Origin: JAAYBF01 sp963715445
GTDB taxonomy: Bacteria; Actinomycetota; Thermoleophilia; Solirubrobacterales; Thermoleophilaceae
Length of the DNA stretch: 64,000 bases
Direction: 5' to 3'
Assembly (NCBI GenBank): GCA_963715445.1
Contig: OY970240.1
Coordinates: 1,984,001-2,048,000 of the forward strand
The notes below the pieces were generated by a model. The model ran no database searches and had not been told where the DNA came from. It saw only the letters and a list, made by a program, of their open reading frames with translations. Numbering within the stretch: the stretch's first letter is position 1; each line of letters opens with the position of its first letter. A program made the position numbers and the translations under genes. Positions 24,604 to 33,503 of the stretch are shown here, in pieces.

Positions 24604-26454
24604 TCAGGTCGAAGCGGAGAGCGTGTCGGGCCCGTGGCGGACCTCGAAGTGACGGGTCTCCGACCAGTTGCGGAAGAACGACCCGGCGGCGTCCGCGTCG
24701 AGCGGGCGGGCGAAGAGGAAGCCCTGAGCGCTGTCGCAGTTCTCCTTGCGGATCAGAGACAGATCCTGGGGCCGCTCGATGCCTTCGGCGAGCGTCTCGA
24801 TTCCCAGTGCCTTGCCGAGCTGCACGAGCGTGCGCAGGACGATCTCGCCCTCGTAGCCCTGGGCGAGCTGGGCGATGAACGAGCGATCGATCTTGAGCGT
24901 GTCGACCGGGAAGCGCTGGAGGTGGGCGAGCGACGAGTAGCCGGTGCCGAAGTCGTCAATCGCGATGCGCACGCCGAGGTCCTTGATCGATGCGAGCCGA
25001 CGGGAAGTCTCCTCGGCGTTGCACATCAGCGTCGTCTCGGTGATCTCGATCGTCAGCGCGGTCGGAACAAGCCCGCTCGATGCGAGCGCACCCTCGACGT
25101 GGGGCAGGAGATCGTCCGTATCGAGCTGGCGGCCGGAGACGTTGACGGCGATTCCGAGAGGGAAGCCGGCCGCATGCCATTCCGCAGTTTGGCGGCAGGC
25201 CTCTTCCAGCACCCACTTGCCGACCGCCACGATCATGCCCGTCTCCTCGAGCAGTGGGATGAAGTCGTCGGGCTGGACGATGCCGCGAGTCGGGCTGTGC
25301 CAGCGGATCAGCGACTCGACGCCCGTGGGGGTCATGTCGCGCAGGTCGAACGTCGGCTGGTACTCGAGGAAGAACTCCTCGTTGTCGAGCGCGCTCTGGA
25401 GGTCCATCTCGAGCTCCATGCGGCTTTGCACCACATCCTCCATGCCGGACTCGAAGACGACATAGCGATTGCGGCCATCCCACTTGGCCCGGTACATCGC
25501 GATGTCGGCGTCGCGCAGGAGCTCGTCGGCTGAGGAGCGATCGCCGGTGGCGATGCCGATGCTGGCCTTCATCGTCACGCGCGTTTCCTCTGCTCCCTCG
25601 AGCTCGAACGGCTCCTTGAGAGCCTCGAGCAGGCGCTCGGCGATCAGCTCGGGTCCCGCCGACAGCGTCAGCCCGTCGGCGATGACCACGAACTCGTCGC
25701 CGCCGAGGCGGCCGAGCGCGTCGGTTCCGCGCACGACGGCGCCGAGGCGGTTGGCGACCGAGCACAGCAGAACGTCGCCGATGGCGTGGCCGAGCGAGTC
25801 GTTGATGCTCTTGAAGTTGTCGAGGTCGATGAAGAGCGCCGCCACCGGGGCCTGGCTCACTCGCGAGCGGATCAGCATCTGCTCGATGCGGTCGCGGATC
25901 AACGTGCGGTTCGGCAGTCCCGTGAGCGCGTCGTGCGTAGCCAGGAACGCGAGCTCCTCCTGTCGCCGTGTCAGCTCCTCGTGAGCAAGCTGGCGCTCGC
26001 CCTCGAAGGACTCGCACATCCGCACGAGCGTGACGTCGAGGCTGCGCTGCAGCATCAGCAGCGACTGGTCGAGCGCGGCCGAGGGCAGCGAGAGCTCGCT
26101 CGCGCTCTGGCAGATGACATGCGCCGTCGCGTCGCGCCAGCGCAGGCACCGCTTGGTGACTTCGTTCAAAGGCGCGGCACGCTGTGCGGCGAGCTGGCCG
26201 AAGATGTGCCACGCCTCGCGACCGACTTCGCGTGCGACGTCCTCGCCCTCGCCGGCCATCCAGCGCGCGATGGCAACCGTCGAGACGGCACTGACGCGTT
26301 CGAAGCTCTCTTCCACCACGGCGTCGAGCACCCGTCCCGACTCGGCCGAGAGCCTGACGGTCTCCGCGACGACGTCGACGGTCCGCGTGTTCAGCATCTC
26401 CCCAAGACGACGAAGGTCGTCCACCGCCGCGGGGACGATCACAGGCGCTGTCAT
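24604..26454 (-). CDS. Cyclic-di-GMP enzyme with GGDEF and EAL domains
   Basis: About 190 helical N-terminal residues of unrecognised sensory or dimerisation type precede a GGDEF domain with intact GGDEF at about 251-255. An EAL domain follows, with ESLIRW at about 380 (E-S-L in place of E-A-L), NVSGRQL, and DDFGTGYSS near 500. Both catalytic motifs look functional, so the 616-residue protein may make or break c-di-GMP depending on signal. ATG 26454 is chosen because GGGGGGAG lies 5 nt upstream. The longer frame to 26601 has no ribosome site. No membrane helices are seen. Confidence 0.93.
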   Translation of the reverse strand: MTAPVIVPAAVDDLRRLGEMLNTRTVDVVAETVRLSAESGRVLDAVVEESFERVSAVSTVAIARWMAGEGEDVAREVGREAWHIFGQLAAQRAAPLNEVTKRCLRWRDATAHVICQSASELSLPSAALDQSLLMLQRSLDVTLVRMCESFEGERQLAHEELTRRQEELAFLATHDALTGLPNRTLIRDRIEQMLIRSRVSQAPVAALFIDLDNFKSINDSLGHAIGDVLLCSVANRLGAVVRGTDALGRLGGDEFVVIADGLTLSAGPELIAERLLEALKEPFELEGAEETRVTMKASIGIATGDRSSADELLRDADIAMYRAKWDGRNRYVVFESGMEDVVQSRMELEMDLQSALDNEEFFLEYQPTFDLRDMTPTGVESLIRWHSPTRGIVQPDDFIPLLEETGMIVAVGKWVLEEACRQTAEWHAAGFPLGIAVNVSGRQLDTDDLLPHVEGALASSGLVPTALTIEITETTLMCNAEETSRRLASIKDLGVRIAIDDFGTGYSSLAHLQRFPVDTLKIDRSFIAQLAQGYEGEIVLRTLVQLGKALGIETLAEGIERPQDLSLIRKENCDSAQGFLFARPLDADAAGSFFRNWSETRHFEVRHGPDTLSAST

Positions 26455-26633
26455 CTGCTCCCCCCACGAGGAGCTCCTCCAATAGGCCAGCATCTGGCAC
26501 CTATCGGAGGCGCGCCCGTCCACCTTTAGAATTGCCGCGTTCTTGCTAGAACATATGCAGGCCGGTCGAGGCGGCCTCGTCCTCAGGATCGGGGCTGACA
26601 TCTACCCAACGAGGCCACTAACATCCGCTCCCT

Positions 26634-26707
26634 CGGGGCGTGGCGCAGCCTGGTAGCGCACTCGGCTGGGGGCCGAGCGGTCGCTGGTTCAAATCCAGTC
26701 GCCCCGA
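26634..26707 (+). tRNA. tRNA-Pro (anticodon GGG)
   Basis: 74 nt. Acceptor CGGGGCG/CGCCCCG, anticodon arm CTCGG-CTGGGGG-CCGAG (GGG) and T-arm GCTGG-TTCAAAT-CCAGT. The flanking 26455-26633 holds the divergent upstream region of the GGDEF gene and nothing else I can identify. Confidence 0.96.
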
Positions 26708-26789
26708 TAAGTCTTCTCGAGGTTGCGCGGACTCGCCGCCTCGCCATAGAGTCCGCCGCTGCCCCGGCATCGAGATAGGGAGAGCGGAG

Positions 26790-28595
26790 ATGGCGAGCGT
26801 TGAGCAGGGAACGGCGAGTGCCGAGCAGGTCGGGGCCGCAAACGGCGTGAACGGATCCGGGGGCACGGCGGTCACAGCCGGCGACGGAGTCCTGTTCAAC
26901 CCGCGGACCTATGACGGGGCGGGGCTCGACCCGGAGGCGCGGCGGCTGATGGTGGCGACGATCGAGTTCTTCGAGTCGCGCGGCAAGACGGTGCTCAAGG
27001 AGCACGACCGCGACAACGCCTGGTACTCGGACTTCCTCGAGTTCGTCGCTCGCGAGCGGGTGTTCGCGACCCTGCTGACCCCGGCGAGCGAGGCCGGGGA
27101 CGATCCGAACAAGCGCTGGGACACCAAGCGGATCTGCGCCTTCAACGAGATCACCGGCTTCTACGGGCTCGCCTACTGGTACACCTGGCAGGTCTCGATC
27201 CTCGGCCTCGGGCCGATCTGGCAGAGCGAGAACCAGGCGGCGCGCCAGCGCGCGGCGGAACTGCTCGAGCAGGGCTCGATCTTCGCCTTCGGCCTCTCCG
27301 AGAAGGAGCACGGCGCCGACATCTACTCGACGGACATGGTGCTCACCCCCGAGGGTGACGGCTTCCGCGCCAGCGGCGGCAAGTACTACATCGGCAACGG
27401 CAACAAGGCCGGCATGGTGTCGGTCTTCGGCCGCCGCGTCGACATCGACGGCCCCGAGGGCTACGTCTTCTTCGCCGCCGACAGCCAGCACCCGCAGTAC
27501 AAGCTGATCAAGAACGTCGTCAACTCCCAGTCCTACGTCAGCCAGTTCGAGCTCGAGGACTACCCGGTGCGCGCGGAGGACGTGCTGCACACCGGCCCGG
27601 CCGCCTTCGACGCGGCGCTCAACACCGTCAACGTCGGCAAGTTCAACCTCGGCTTCGCATCGATCGGGATCAGCGAGCACGCGTTCTACGAGGCGATCAC
27701 CCACGCCGACGCGCGCGTCCTCTACGGGATGAAGGTCACGGACTTCCCGCATGTCCGCCAGGCGTTCACCGATGCCTACTCCCGCCTCGTGGCGATGAAG
27801 CTGTTCGCCGACCGCGCGATCGACTACATGCGCTCGGCCGGCCCCGAGGACCGCCGCTATCTGCTGTTCGACCCGATCACCAAGATGAAGGTGACCACCG
27901 AGGGCGAGAAGGTGATCGACCTGATCTGGGACGTGGTCGCCGCCAAGGGCTTCGAGAAGGACATGTACTTCGAGATGGCCGCGCGCGACATCAGGGCGCT
28001 GCCGAAGCTCGAGGGCACCGTCCACGTGAACATGGCGCTCGTCCTGAAGTTCATGGCGGCCTACCTGTTCGACCCAGCCGAGTACGACGCGGTGCCCAAG
28101 CGGGACGATCCGGCCGACGACGACTTCCTCTTCCGTCAGGGCCCCGCCCGCGGGCTCGGGAAGATCCGCTTCCACGACTGGCGGGCCGTCTACGGACGCT
28201 TTGCCCATGTCTCGAACGTCGTGCTCTTCACCGAGCTGGCGGACGCGTTCAAGGTCCTCCTGGCGACTGCGCCGCCGACCGAGGAGCAGATCAAGGATCC
28301 GGACTTCATGCTCGCTCTCGGTGAGCTGTTCACGCTGATCGTCTACGGGCAGCTGATCCTCGAGCAGGCCGAGCTGAGCGGGCTCGCCACCGACACCGTC
28401 GATCAGATCTTCGACGTGCTGGTGCGCGACTACTCCGCCTACGCGGTGTCGATCCACGGCCGCTCGTCCTCGACCGACGGCCAGCAGCAGTGGGTGGTCG
28501 AGAACATCCGCAAGCCGGTGGTCGATTCGGAGCGCTTCGAGAGCGTGTGGGGGAAGGCCCGTGCGCTCGCCGGCACCTACGAGATGCGCCCGTAG
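26790..28595 (+). CDS. Acyl-CoA dehydrogenase family protein, large (601 aa)
   Basis: FAD-binding features of the family are visible: FAFGLSEKEHGADIYSTDMVLTPEGDGFRASGGKYYIGNGNKAG (about residues 167-210) corresponds to the flavin/substrate beta domain. The helical C-terminal half includes SIGISEHAFYEAITHADARVLYGMKVTDFPHV. The chain is about 200 residues longer than short-chain enzymes, with a Gly/Ala-rich N-terminal extension and a C-terminal extension as in the ACAD9/10-11-like large group. It oxidises an acyl-CoA, substrate unknown. ATG 26790 follows GGGAGAGCGGAG. It stands alone between tRNA-Pro and the convergent DUF2867 gene. Confidence 0.87.
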   Translation: MASVEQGTASAEQVGAANGVNGSGGTAVTAGDGVLFNPRTYDGAGLDPEARRLMVATIEFFESRGKTVLKEHDRDNAWYSDFLEFVARERVFATLLTPASEAGDDPNKRWDTKRICAFNEITGFYGLAYWYTWQVSILGLGPIWQSENQAARQRAAELLEQGSIFAFGLSEKEHGADIYSTDMVLTPEGDGFRASGGKYYIGNGNKAGMVSVFGRRVDIDGPEGYVFFAADSQHPQYKLIKNVVNSQSYVSQFELEDYPVRAEDVLHTGPAAFDAALNTVNVGKFNLGFASIGISEHAFYEAITHADARVLYGMKVTDFPHVRQAFTDAYSRLVAMKLFADRAIDYMRSAGPEDRRYLLFDPITKMKVTTEGEKVIDLIWDVVAAKGFEKDMYFEMAARDIRALPKLEGTVHVNMALVLKFMAAYLFDPAEYDAVPKRDDPADDDFLFRQGPARGLGKIRFHDWRAVYGRFAHVSNVVLFTELADAFKVLLATAPPTEEQIKDPDFMLALGELFTLIVYGQLILEQAELSGLATDTVDQIFDVLVRDYSAYAVSIHGRSSSTDGQQQWVVENIRKPVVDSERFESVWGKARALAGTYEMRP

Positions 28596-28641
28596 CCGCC
28601 TAGCTGTCTAGTCGCCGAGGGCGGCTGGGTGGTGTCAGGCG

Positions 28642-29280
28642 CTACGCAGCGCGCGGCGTGCCGAGGGCGCGTGCGTTCCAGGTTCGCTCGACCTGGCGCA
28701 TGAGGGCCGGGTAGACGATCAAGTACCGGAAGGGCTTGATGAGCGCCATGTAGCCCTTCCCGAACGCACCGCGCGGCTTGACGTAGACGGCCATCTGCCC
28801 CTGGTAGCGGCCTTCGCCCTGATCGACCCAGGCGAGGTGCATCACGCCGTGCATGGTCTGGTTGGAGACCTCGGCGGCGAACTCGACGTCGGTGCGAAAG
28901 AGGTTCACGAAGGGGAGGGAGGCGAACTCCAGGTCCGCCGCCGTGTCGCGCAGATCATCTGGCAGGCGGCCGACCAGCGAGGTCTCGCTCGTGCCGGGGA
29001 TGGGCGGCTTGCCTTTGCCGCTGTCGTCGCTGTTCGCCGGGGCCGAGATCCTGCCGAGGTCGAGCAGGCTGCCAAGGCGGTCGCGGACACGCCACAGGGC
29101 ACGCGTGGGGAGGGAGTCCGCGTTGGCCGGATCGGAGGAGGCCATCAGCTCGAGCAGCGCTTGGAAGTCCTCCGCGCCGCCGTGAACGGGAAGCTCCCAT
29201 ACGTCTTCCAGGGTGAAGTCCCCAGTGATCTCGCGAACGCGCCATGGGCGAGATTCGTGCACTGCGTTCGGAAGCCTCAC
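28642..29280 (-). CDS. DUF2867 domain protein
   Basis: The 212 residues match the DUF2867 pattern, with WRVREITGDFTLEDVWELPVHGG near the start and MAVYVKPRGAFGKGYMALIKPFRYLIVYPALMRQVERTW at the end. The biochemical role of the family is unknown. GTG 29280 is chosen because GGAG lies 8 nt upstream and because the longer frame would run through two operators and into tetR. It is divergent from the tetR gene, and each promoter region carries one copy of ATACG-N4-CGTAT, so it is the probable target of that repressor. Confidence 0.82.
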   Translation of the reverse strand: MRLPNAVHESRPWRVREITGDFTLEDVWELPVHGGAEDFQALLELMASSDPANADSLPTRALWRVRDRLGSLLDLGRISAPANSDDSGKGKPPIPGTSETSLVGRLPDDLRDTAADLEFASLPFVNLFRTDVEFAAEVSNQTMHGVMHLAWVDQGEGRYQGQMAVYVKPRGAFGKGYMALIKPFRYLIVYPALMRQVERTWNARALGTPRAA

Positions 29281-29294
29281 GCCGATCTCCAATC

Positions 29295-29310
29295 CATACG
29301 TTGTCGTATG
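29295..29310. promoter_or_regulatory. TetR operator copy 1 (CATACG-TTGT-CGTATG)
   Basis: Perfect 6-bp-arm palindrome located 15 nt upstream of the DUF2867 start. It shares the core ATACG-N4-CGTAT with the site at 29340; centres are 44 bp apart, about four helical turns. Confidence 0.75.
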
Positions 29311-29339
29311 GATGCTAGGGCGGCCACTTGCGCTTGTCA

Positions 29340-29353
29340 ATACGGTGCCGTAT
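29340..29353. promoter_or_regulatory. TetR operator copy 2 (ATACGG-TG-CCGTAT)
   Basis: Perfect palindrome with the same ATACG-N4-CGTAT core. It ends 4 nt before the tetR ATG and overlaps a likely -10 (TATAGAT), which suits autorepression. Confidence 0.75.
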
Positions 29354-29357
29354 AGAT

Positions 29358-29918
29358 ATGCCGGTGGCCAATGTCCGGACTCCACGCGGCGCTTGGGTAG
29401 ATGCGGCGCTGCAGGCTCTGGCTGCGGGAGGCCCGGAAGCCATCCGGGTCGAGGCGCTTGCCACATCCCTGGGAGTGTCCAAGGGCGGCTTCTACTGGCA
29501 CTTCGCGGATCGCCGGGCGCTGCTCGAGGAGATGCTCGACAGCTGGGAGAAGGCCGTGGTCGAGGACGTGATCGCCGACGTCGAGAGTCAGCCTGCGGAC
29601 CCGCGAGGCAAGATGCAGCAGCTCTTCGAGCTGGCCCAGTCCGTCGACTTCGCCGTGGAGCTGGCGATCAGGGACTGGTCGCGCCGTGACAAGGAGGTCG
29701 CCGAGCGCGTACGCCGGATCGATGGCCAGCGCATGGAGTACCTGCGCTCTCTGTTCCGGCAGCTCGACCTGGACGAGGACGACGTCGAGGTCCGCAGCAT
29801 GCTCGTCATGTCGCTCTTCGTCGGGAGCTACTTCATCGCGACGCGGCACAAGGGCAGGACCCGCTCCCAGGTGCTGGAGCTGGCCGTCGATCGGCTGTTC
29901 AGCGAGTCGTGGAGCTGA
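29358..29918 (+). CDS. TetR family transcriptional repressor
   Basis: The helix-turn-helix block (WVDAALQALAAGGPEAIRVEALATSLGVSKGGFYWHFADRRALLEEML, about residues 12-60) is typical TetR with the GGFYWHF recognition helix. The C-terminal effector domain is short. ATG 29358 is used; GTG 29364 is an alternative that would be leaderless from TATAGA. Two matching palindromes in the divergent region indicate control of itself and of the DUF2867 gene. The DCC-family gene starts directly after its stop (no gap), so it is probably co-regulated. Confidence 0.9.
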   Translation: MPVANVRTPRGAWVDAALQALAAGGPEAIRVEALATSLGVSKGGFYWHFADRRALLEEMLDSWEKAVVEDVIADVESQPADPRGKMQQLFELAQSVDFAVELAIRDWSRRDKEVAERVRRIDGQRMEYLRSLFRQLDLDEDDVEVRSMLVMSLFVGSYFIATRHKGRTRSQVLELAVDRLFSESWS

Positions 29919-30326
29919 GTGAGCCCTCGAGAGCGTCCCGTGCTCGTCTTCGACGGAGACTGCGCCTTCTGCACCAGCAGCGTGCGTGTCCTGGAGAGGA
30001 TCGGTCCGGATGCGGAGATCGTCGCGTGGCAGCTCGCCGATCTGGCCGAGCTGGGGATCACCGAGCAGCAGGCGCGCGATGCCGTGCAGCTGGTTCAGAT
30101 CGACGGCACGGTCCGCTCGGGGCACGAGGCGATCGCTGCGCTGCTGAGTACCGCCGGGCGGGTTTGGAAGATCCTCGGCCACATGCTCCTGCTGCCGGGG
30201 ATCTCATGGGCGGCGGCGAAGGTCTACCGGCTGGTTGCGGACAACCGGTACCGGCTGCCCGGAGGCACGCCTGCCTGCGCGGTTCCGCTCAGGCCGGATC
30301 GAGAGGACTGCAGACCACGACGTTGA
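29919..30326 (+). CDS. DCC family (DUF393) thiol-disulfide oxidoreductase-like protein
   Basis: The N-terminal VLVFDGDCAFCTSSVRVLERI contains the DGxCxxC signature of DUF393 (Cys18/Cys21). The rest resembles a short thioredoxin-like domain, with a hydrophobic segment near residues 80-100 (WKILGHMLLLPGISWAAAKVYRLV). Exact function of the family is not established. GTG 29919 abuts the tetR stop. Its last 38 nt overlap the 3' end of the convergent F420-type reductase gene in antisense. Confidence 0.85.
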   Translation: MSPRERPVLVFDGDCAFCTSSVRVLERIGPDAEIVAWQLADLAELGITEQQARDAVQLVQIDGTVRSGHEAIAALLSTAGRVWKILGHMLLLPGISWAAAKVYRLVADNRYRLPGGTPACAVPLRPDREDCRPRR

Positions 30327-30792
30327 TCGTCCGGTCGGCGATCTCCTCGTAGCGCTTGTACGCGCGGGTGAACTGCTTGGCCGTCTCCCACAGGCGGTCG
30401 CGCTCCTCGCCCTCGGCGATCCGCGCTCGGTAGGCGCCCTCGCGTCCGCGGGCGCGCAGGCGAACGTCGGGATTCGCCTTGACGTTGTAGAACCAGGCCG
30501 GGTGGCGCTCGCCGCCGTAGTTCGAGGCCATCAGGACCACGTTCTCGCCGTCCGAGAAGTAGAGCAGCGGCGAGGTCCGCTGCTTGCCCGAGCGCGCGCC
30601 GGTGTGGGTGAGGAAGACGGTTGGCAGCGGCAGGGAGGTGAGGCGGCCGCCGGTGAAGCGGTTGAAGGCCGCGTCGACAGGAGGCGAGATGTTCTTGACG
30701 TACCAGGTGCCCACCGGCGATATCGCGATCGGCTCGAGGAAGCGCTTCCTGATCCGGCGTGGCTTGGTGGGGTCAACGGGGCGGATTCGCAT
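30289..30792 (-). CDS. Deazaflavin (F420)-dependent nitroreductase/quinone reductase family protein (Ddn-like)
   Basis: The 167-residue split-barrel protein matches the Ddn/FDOR-B family. The core TVFLTHTGARSGKQRTSPLLYFSDGENVVLMASNYGGERHPAWFYNVKANPDV carries the usual phosphate-binding TGARSGK and the W-N-NP block. Family members use reduced F420 to reduce quinones or nitro compounds. It is therefore a likely consumer of the F420 made by the genes at 4-11 kb. ATG 30792 is supported by a leaderless -10. Its 3' end overlaps the DCC gene. Confidence 0.9.
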   Translation of the reverse strand: MRIRPVDPTKPRRIRKRFLEPIAISPVGTWYVKNISPPVDAAFNRFTGGRLTSLPLPTVFLTHTGARSGKQRTSPLLYFSDGENVVLMASNYGGERHPAWFYNVKANPDVRLRARGREGAYRARIAEGEERDRLWETAKQFTRAYKRYEEIADRTINVVVCSPLDPA

Positions 30793-30798
30793 CGCGCG

Positions 30799-30804
30799 AC
30801 CCTA
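30799..30804 (-). promoter_or_regulatory. Leaderless-type -10 (TAGGGT) of the F420-type reductase gene
   Basis: TAGGGT on the minus strand ends 6 nt before ATG 30792. The element overlaps the gap after the upstream membrane-protein gene. Confidence 0.5.
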
Positions 30805-30807
30805 CCC

Positions 30808-31503
30808 TCAGTCCTCGTCGGCGTGCAACAGCGAGGCCGCCTTGTGCAGCTCGCGCAGCCGGAAGTAGAGGAGCGCCGCGACCAGGGCGGAGAGGGGAGC
30901 GGTGATCGTGGTGCCGATCGCGTCGCAGACGACCCGTGCCACCGTGCTGTCCCCGAGCCCGGCGGCCAGCGCGGCGAATGCGATCCAGACCACGAACGAG
31001 ATCGCCAGCACCATGAGGACCACACCGAACACCTGCCAGCCGTAGCCGCGCACGAGCTCGCGCGAGCGGGTGAGGGACTCGAGCGCGGCCTTGCGCTCGA
31101 CGACGATCACGGGGGCCACAACAGCCCAGATCGTCGCCAGGAACAGGGCCGGGATCACCACGAGGGCGATCCCCACGAGGAGTCCGAAGCCGATCAGGAT
31201 CCCCGCGAGGATCAGCTGCCCGCTGAACGGCATCGTCGCTCCTACGAGGCTGCCCGCGGATACGCCTTCGGGCTCATCCTCGGCCTTGTTCAGCAGCGCG
31301 ACGGTCATCCCCTGGAAGAAGGTGGTGGCGATCACCCTCACCATCGCGGTCACCAGCAGGAAGGCGGACCCCGCCGAGAGGGCGCTGAGCACCGCGACCA
31401 CGAGGAAGACGCCGAACGCGGCGGGCAGCAGGACGCGGTACCGCGCCGCGTAGATGACGAACGCCTTGCTGAGGGTGTCACCCACCTCGAGCTTGTCCGT
31501 CAT
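30808..31503 (-). CDS. Polytopic membrane protein, unknown function
   Basis: 231 residues with about five to six hydrophobic helices, including FGVFLVVAVLSALSAGSAFLLVTAMV, LILAGILIGFGLLVGIALVVIPALFLATIW and VFGVVLMVLAISFVVWIAFAALAAG. The layout, with VIVVERKAALESLTRSRELVRGYGW between helices, is like the glycerophosphodiester phosphodiesterase-associated membrane domain seen in many actinobacteria, but no catalytic domain is present. It follows tauE by 58 nt and precedes the F420-type reductase by 15 nt on the same strand. Confidence 0.75.
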   Translation of the reverse strand: MTDKLEVGDTLSKAFVIYAARYRVLLPAAFGVFLVVAVLSALSAGSAFLLVTAMVRVIATTFFQGMTVALLNKAEDEPEGVSAGSLVGATMPFSGQLILAGILIGFGLLVGIALVVIPALFLATIWAVVAPVIVVERKAALESLTRSRELVRGYGWQVFGVVLMVLAISFVVWIAFAALAAGLGDSTVARVVCDAIGTTITAPLSALVAALLYFRLRELHKAASLLHADED

Positions 31504-31561
31504 GCGTTCAATTTAGCCGGGGCCGCGGGGCGCTCGGCAGCGGGGAGGGTCCTGGGCGGCG

Positions 31562-32338
31562 CTAAGCCTCGATCAGCGCCTGGGCGAGCATCGCCGTGCC
31601 CGCCACGATCAGCATGAAGCCGATTGCTCGCAGCAGCGCCTGCTCGGAGAGGCGCCCGGTGAACCTGGCGCCGAGCAGCGCTCCCGGCACGGACGCGGCG
31701 GAGCCGAGCGCGAGGATGCCCCAGTCCACTCCCGCGGGTGCGTGCCCGATCACGCCGGCCACGCCCACGCAGGCGCCCACGGTGATGTTCGTGCCCACGG
31801 CGCGCTGCACGCTCTCGCCGACGTAGCGCAGCAGCGCGGGCATCCTCAGGGCGCCGAGGATCATGCCGACGAGCCCTCCGAGCACGCCGATCGCGGCGCC
31901 GGAGATCACTGCCGCCCGGATGTCCAGCTCTCCGGGCTCGCGCGCTGAGCGGCCTGGGGTATGGGTGGCGCGCCGCGGCCGCACGAGGTCGACACCGAAG
32001 TAGAGGAGCGTCACGGCGATCACCACGAGCAGCGCCGTGTCCGGCACCTGGCCGCTCGCATACCCGCCGATGAGCGCGCCCACCATGGACGGCGGCGCCA
32101 TCCAGGCGAACAGCCGCCAGTTGATCCGGCCGGCGCGGATGTGTGCGATGGACGCGGCGGCCGCCGCCACGCCCGAGATGCCGATGTTCGCTCCGGCGCC
32201 GGCGGCCGGGCTGGAGGCAATCGCCACCACTGCCGGGAGGCGGATGTTGCCGAGCACGAGGCCGACGAGGCCACCCGCCGTGGCTACGGCGAAGCACCAA
32301 GCCAGGACGGCGATGAGCGCGAGCGGGTCCGAGGTCAT
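31562..32338 (-). CDS. TauE/SafE family anion (sulfite/sulfoacetate-type) permease
   Basis: 258 aa with seven to eight predicted membrane helices arranged as two repeats, each with the glycine-rich motif of the family: GGLVGLVLGNIRLPAVVAI near the start and GGLVGMILGALRMPALLRY in the second half. Family members export or import sulfite, sulfoacetate or related organosulfur anions. The gene begins 13 nt after the yibE/F stop and is probably co-transcribed. The actual substrate cannot be read. Confidence 0.87.
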   Translation of the reverse strand: MTSDPLALIAVLAWCFAVATAGGLVGLVLGNIRLPAVVAIASSPAAGAGANIGISGVAAAAASIAHIRAGRINWRLFAWMAPPSMVGALIGGYASGQVPDTALLVVIAVTLLYFGVDLVRPRRATHTPGRSAREPGELDIRAAVISGAAIGVLGGLVGMILGALRMPALLRYVGESVQRAVGTNITVGACVGVAGVIGHAPAGVDWGILALGSAASVPGALLGARFTGRLSEQALLRAIGFMLIVAGTAMLAQALIEA

Positions 32339-32351
32339 CGCGCCTGTCCGC

Positions 32352-33503
32352 TCAGTGGGAGTGCCCGTGGTGCTCGACGGTCGCGAGCTCCTCGGCGGAC
32401 ATGCGCACCGCGAGGAGGGCGGCCAGCGCCGTGGTTATCGGCACCGCCGCGATCAGCCCGATCGAGCCGACCAGGGTCGCGACGATCTCCTTGGCGATGA
32501 TCTCCAGGTTCACCGCCTCGAAGAAGCCGATCTGGCTCGAGCTGAAGATCAGCAGCAGCGGCAGGGAGGCTCCTACGTAGGCGAGCACCAGGGTGTTCAC
32601 GGTCGCGCTCACGTGGTCGCGGCCCACGTCCATCGCCCTCGAGAACAGCTGGCGGAAGCCCTGCGTGGGGTCGGCGGCGCGCAGCGCCAGCACGGTGGAG
32701 GACTGGCTCACCGTCACGTCGTCGAGGACGCCCAGCGCCGCGACGATCATCCCGGCGAGCAGCAGCCCGTTGAGCGACACACCGCTGTCGTTGATCTGCA
32801 GGAAGGTCGCCTCCTCGCTGGCGAGGCCCGTGAGGTGCGCCAGGTCGGTGAACAGCACGGCCAGGCCAACGGTCACCACCAGCGCGCCCGCGGTGCCGAG
32901 GATCGCGGCCATGCTCTTGGGGCCGGTCCCGTGGGCGAGCAGGATCGTCGTGAGCATCACCGCGACAGAGCCCACAACCGCCACTGCCAGCGCGCTCTCG
33001 CCGGTGAGGATCGCCGGGATCATGAAGGCGAGCACCACCACCAGGCTGATCCCGAGGCCGATCAGCGAGAGCGCTCCGCGCGCCCTACCGAACAGCACCA
33101 CCAGCACCGCGAACATCAGGGCCAGCACCAGCATCGGGCCCTTGCGGTTGAAGTCCGAGATCGAGTACTCCCGCCCGGGCACCGGATCTGCGCCCGGCGG
33201 CACGACGTTCCTCACCACCTGCAGCTCGTCGCCCTTGGAGACCTCAGGATCCGAGACGCCGTTGTCCAGCACGAGCTCCTTCTCCTTGCCGCTGTTCTCG
33301 CCGCTCTCGAGGCGGATCCGCACCTGGCGGCAGGTGCTCGTCTGGAATCCGGAGCAGGCGTACTCGTCCACGGACAGCACGGTCGCGTCGTCCGAGCTGG
33401 TGACGATCGCCTCGCCGACCTTCGTGTCCACATCACCCGGCCAGAGGACGATCATCCCCGCGATGGTCGCGAGGCCGAGCACGACGACGAGCGCCGCGAA
33501 CAA
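32352..33503 (-). CDS. YibE/F family membrane protein
   Basis: One N-terminal helix, an extracytoplasmic domain of about 110 residues with two Cys (YACSGFQTSTCRQV), then six to seven helices with LGVLDDVTVSQSSTV and GRDHVSATVNTLVLAYVGASLPLLLIF. These are hallmark YibE/F sequences. The family is poorly characterised. The C-terminal tail VEHHGHSH is His-rich and could bind metal. The start is uncertain: TTG 33503 is the only common start codon before an in-frame stop at 33540. It is divergent from the S18 gene by 130 nt. Confidence 0.82.
   Translation of the reverse strand: MFAALVVVLGLATIAGMIVLWPGDVDTKVGEAIVTSSDDATVLSVDEYACSGFQTSTCRQVRIRLESGENSGKEKELVLDNGVSDPEVSKGDELQVVRNVVPPGADPVPGREYSISDFNRKGPMLVLALMFAVLVVLFGRARGALSLIGLGISLVVVLAFMIPAILTGESALAVAVVGSVAVMLTTILLAHGTGPKSMAAILGTAGALVVTVGLAVLFTDLAHLTGLASEEATFLQINDSGVSLNGLLLAGMIVAALGVLDDVTVSQSSTVLALRAADPTQGFRQLFSRAMDVGRDHVSATVNTLVLAYVGASLPLLLIFSSSQIGFFEAVNLEIIAKEIVATLVGSIGLIAAVPITTALAALLAVRMSAEELATVEHHGHSH

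Noticed and set aside
26583..28457. 624-codon open frame antisense to the acyl-CoA dehydrogenase
   Set aside because: Shadow of the real gene; the product is a repetitive Val/Asp/Arg/His sequence without domains and runs through tRNA-Pro.
28594..28626. AGCCGCC/GGCGGCT stem after the acyl-CoA dehydrogenase gene
   Set aside because: The 19-nt loop and absence of a T-tract make it too weak to list as a terminator.
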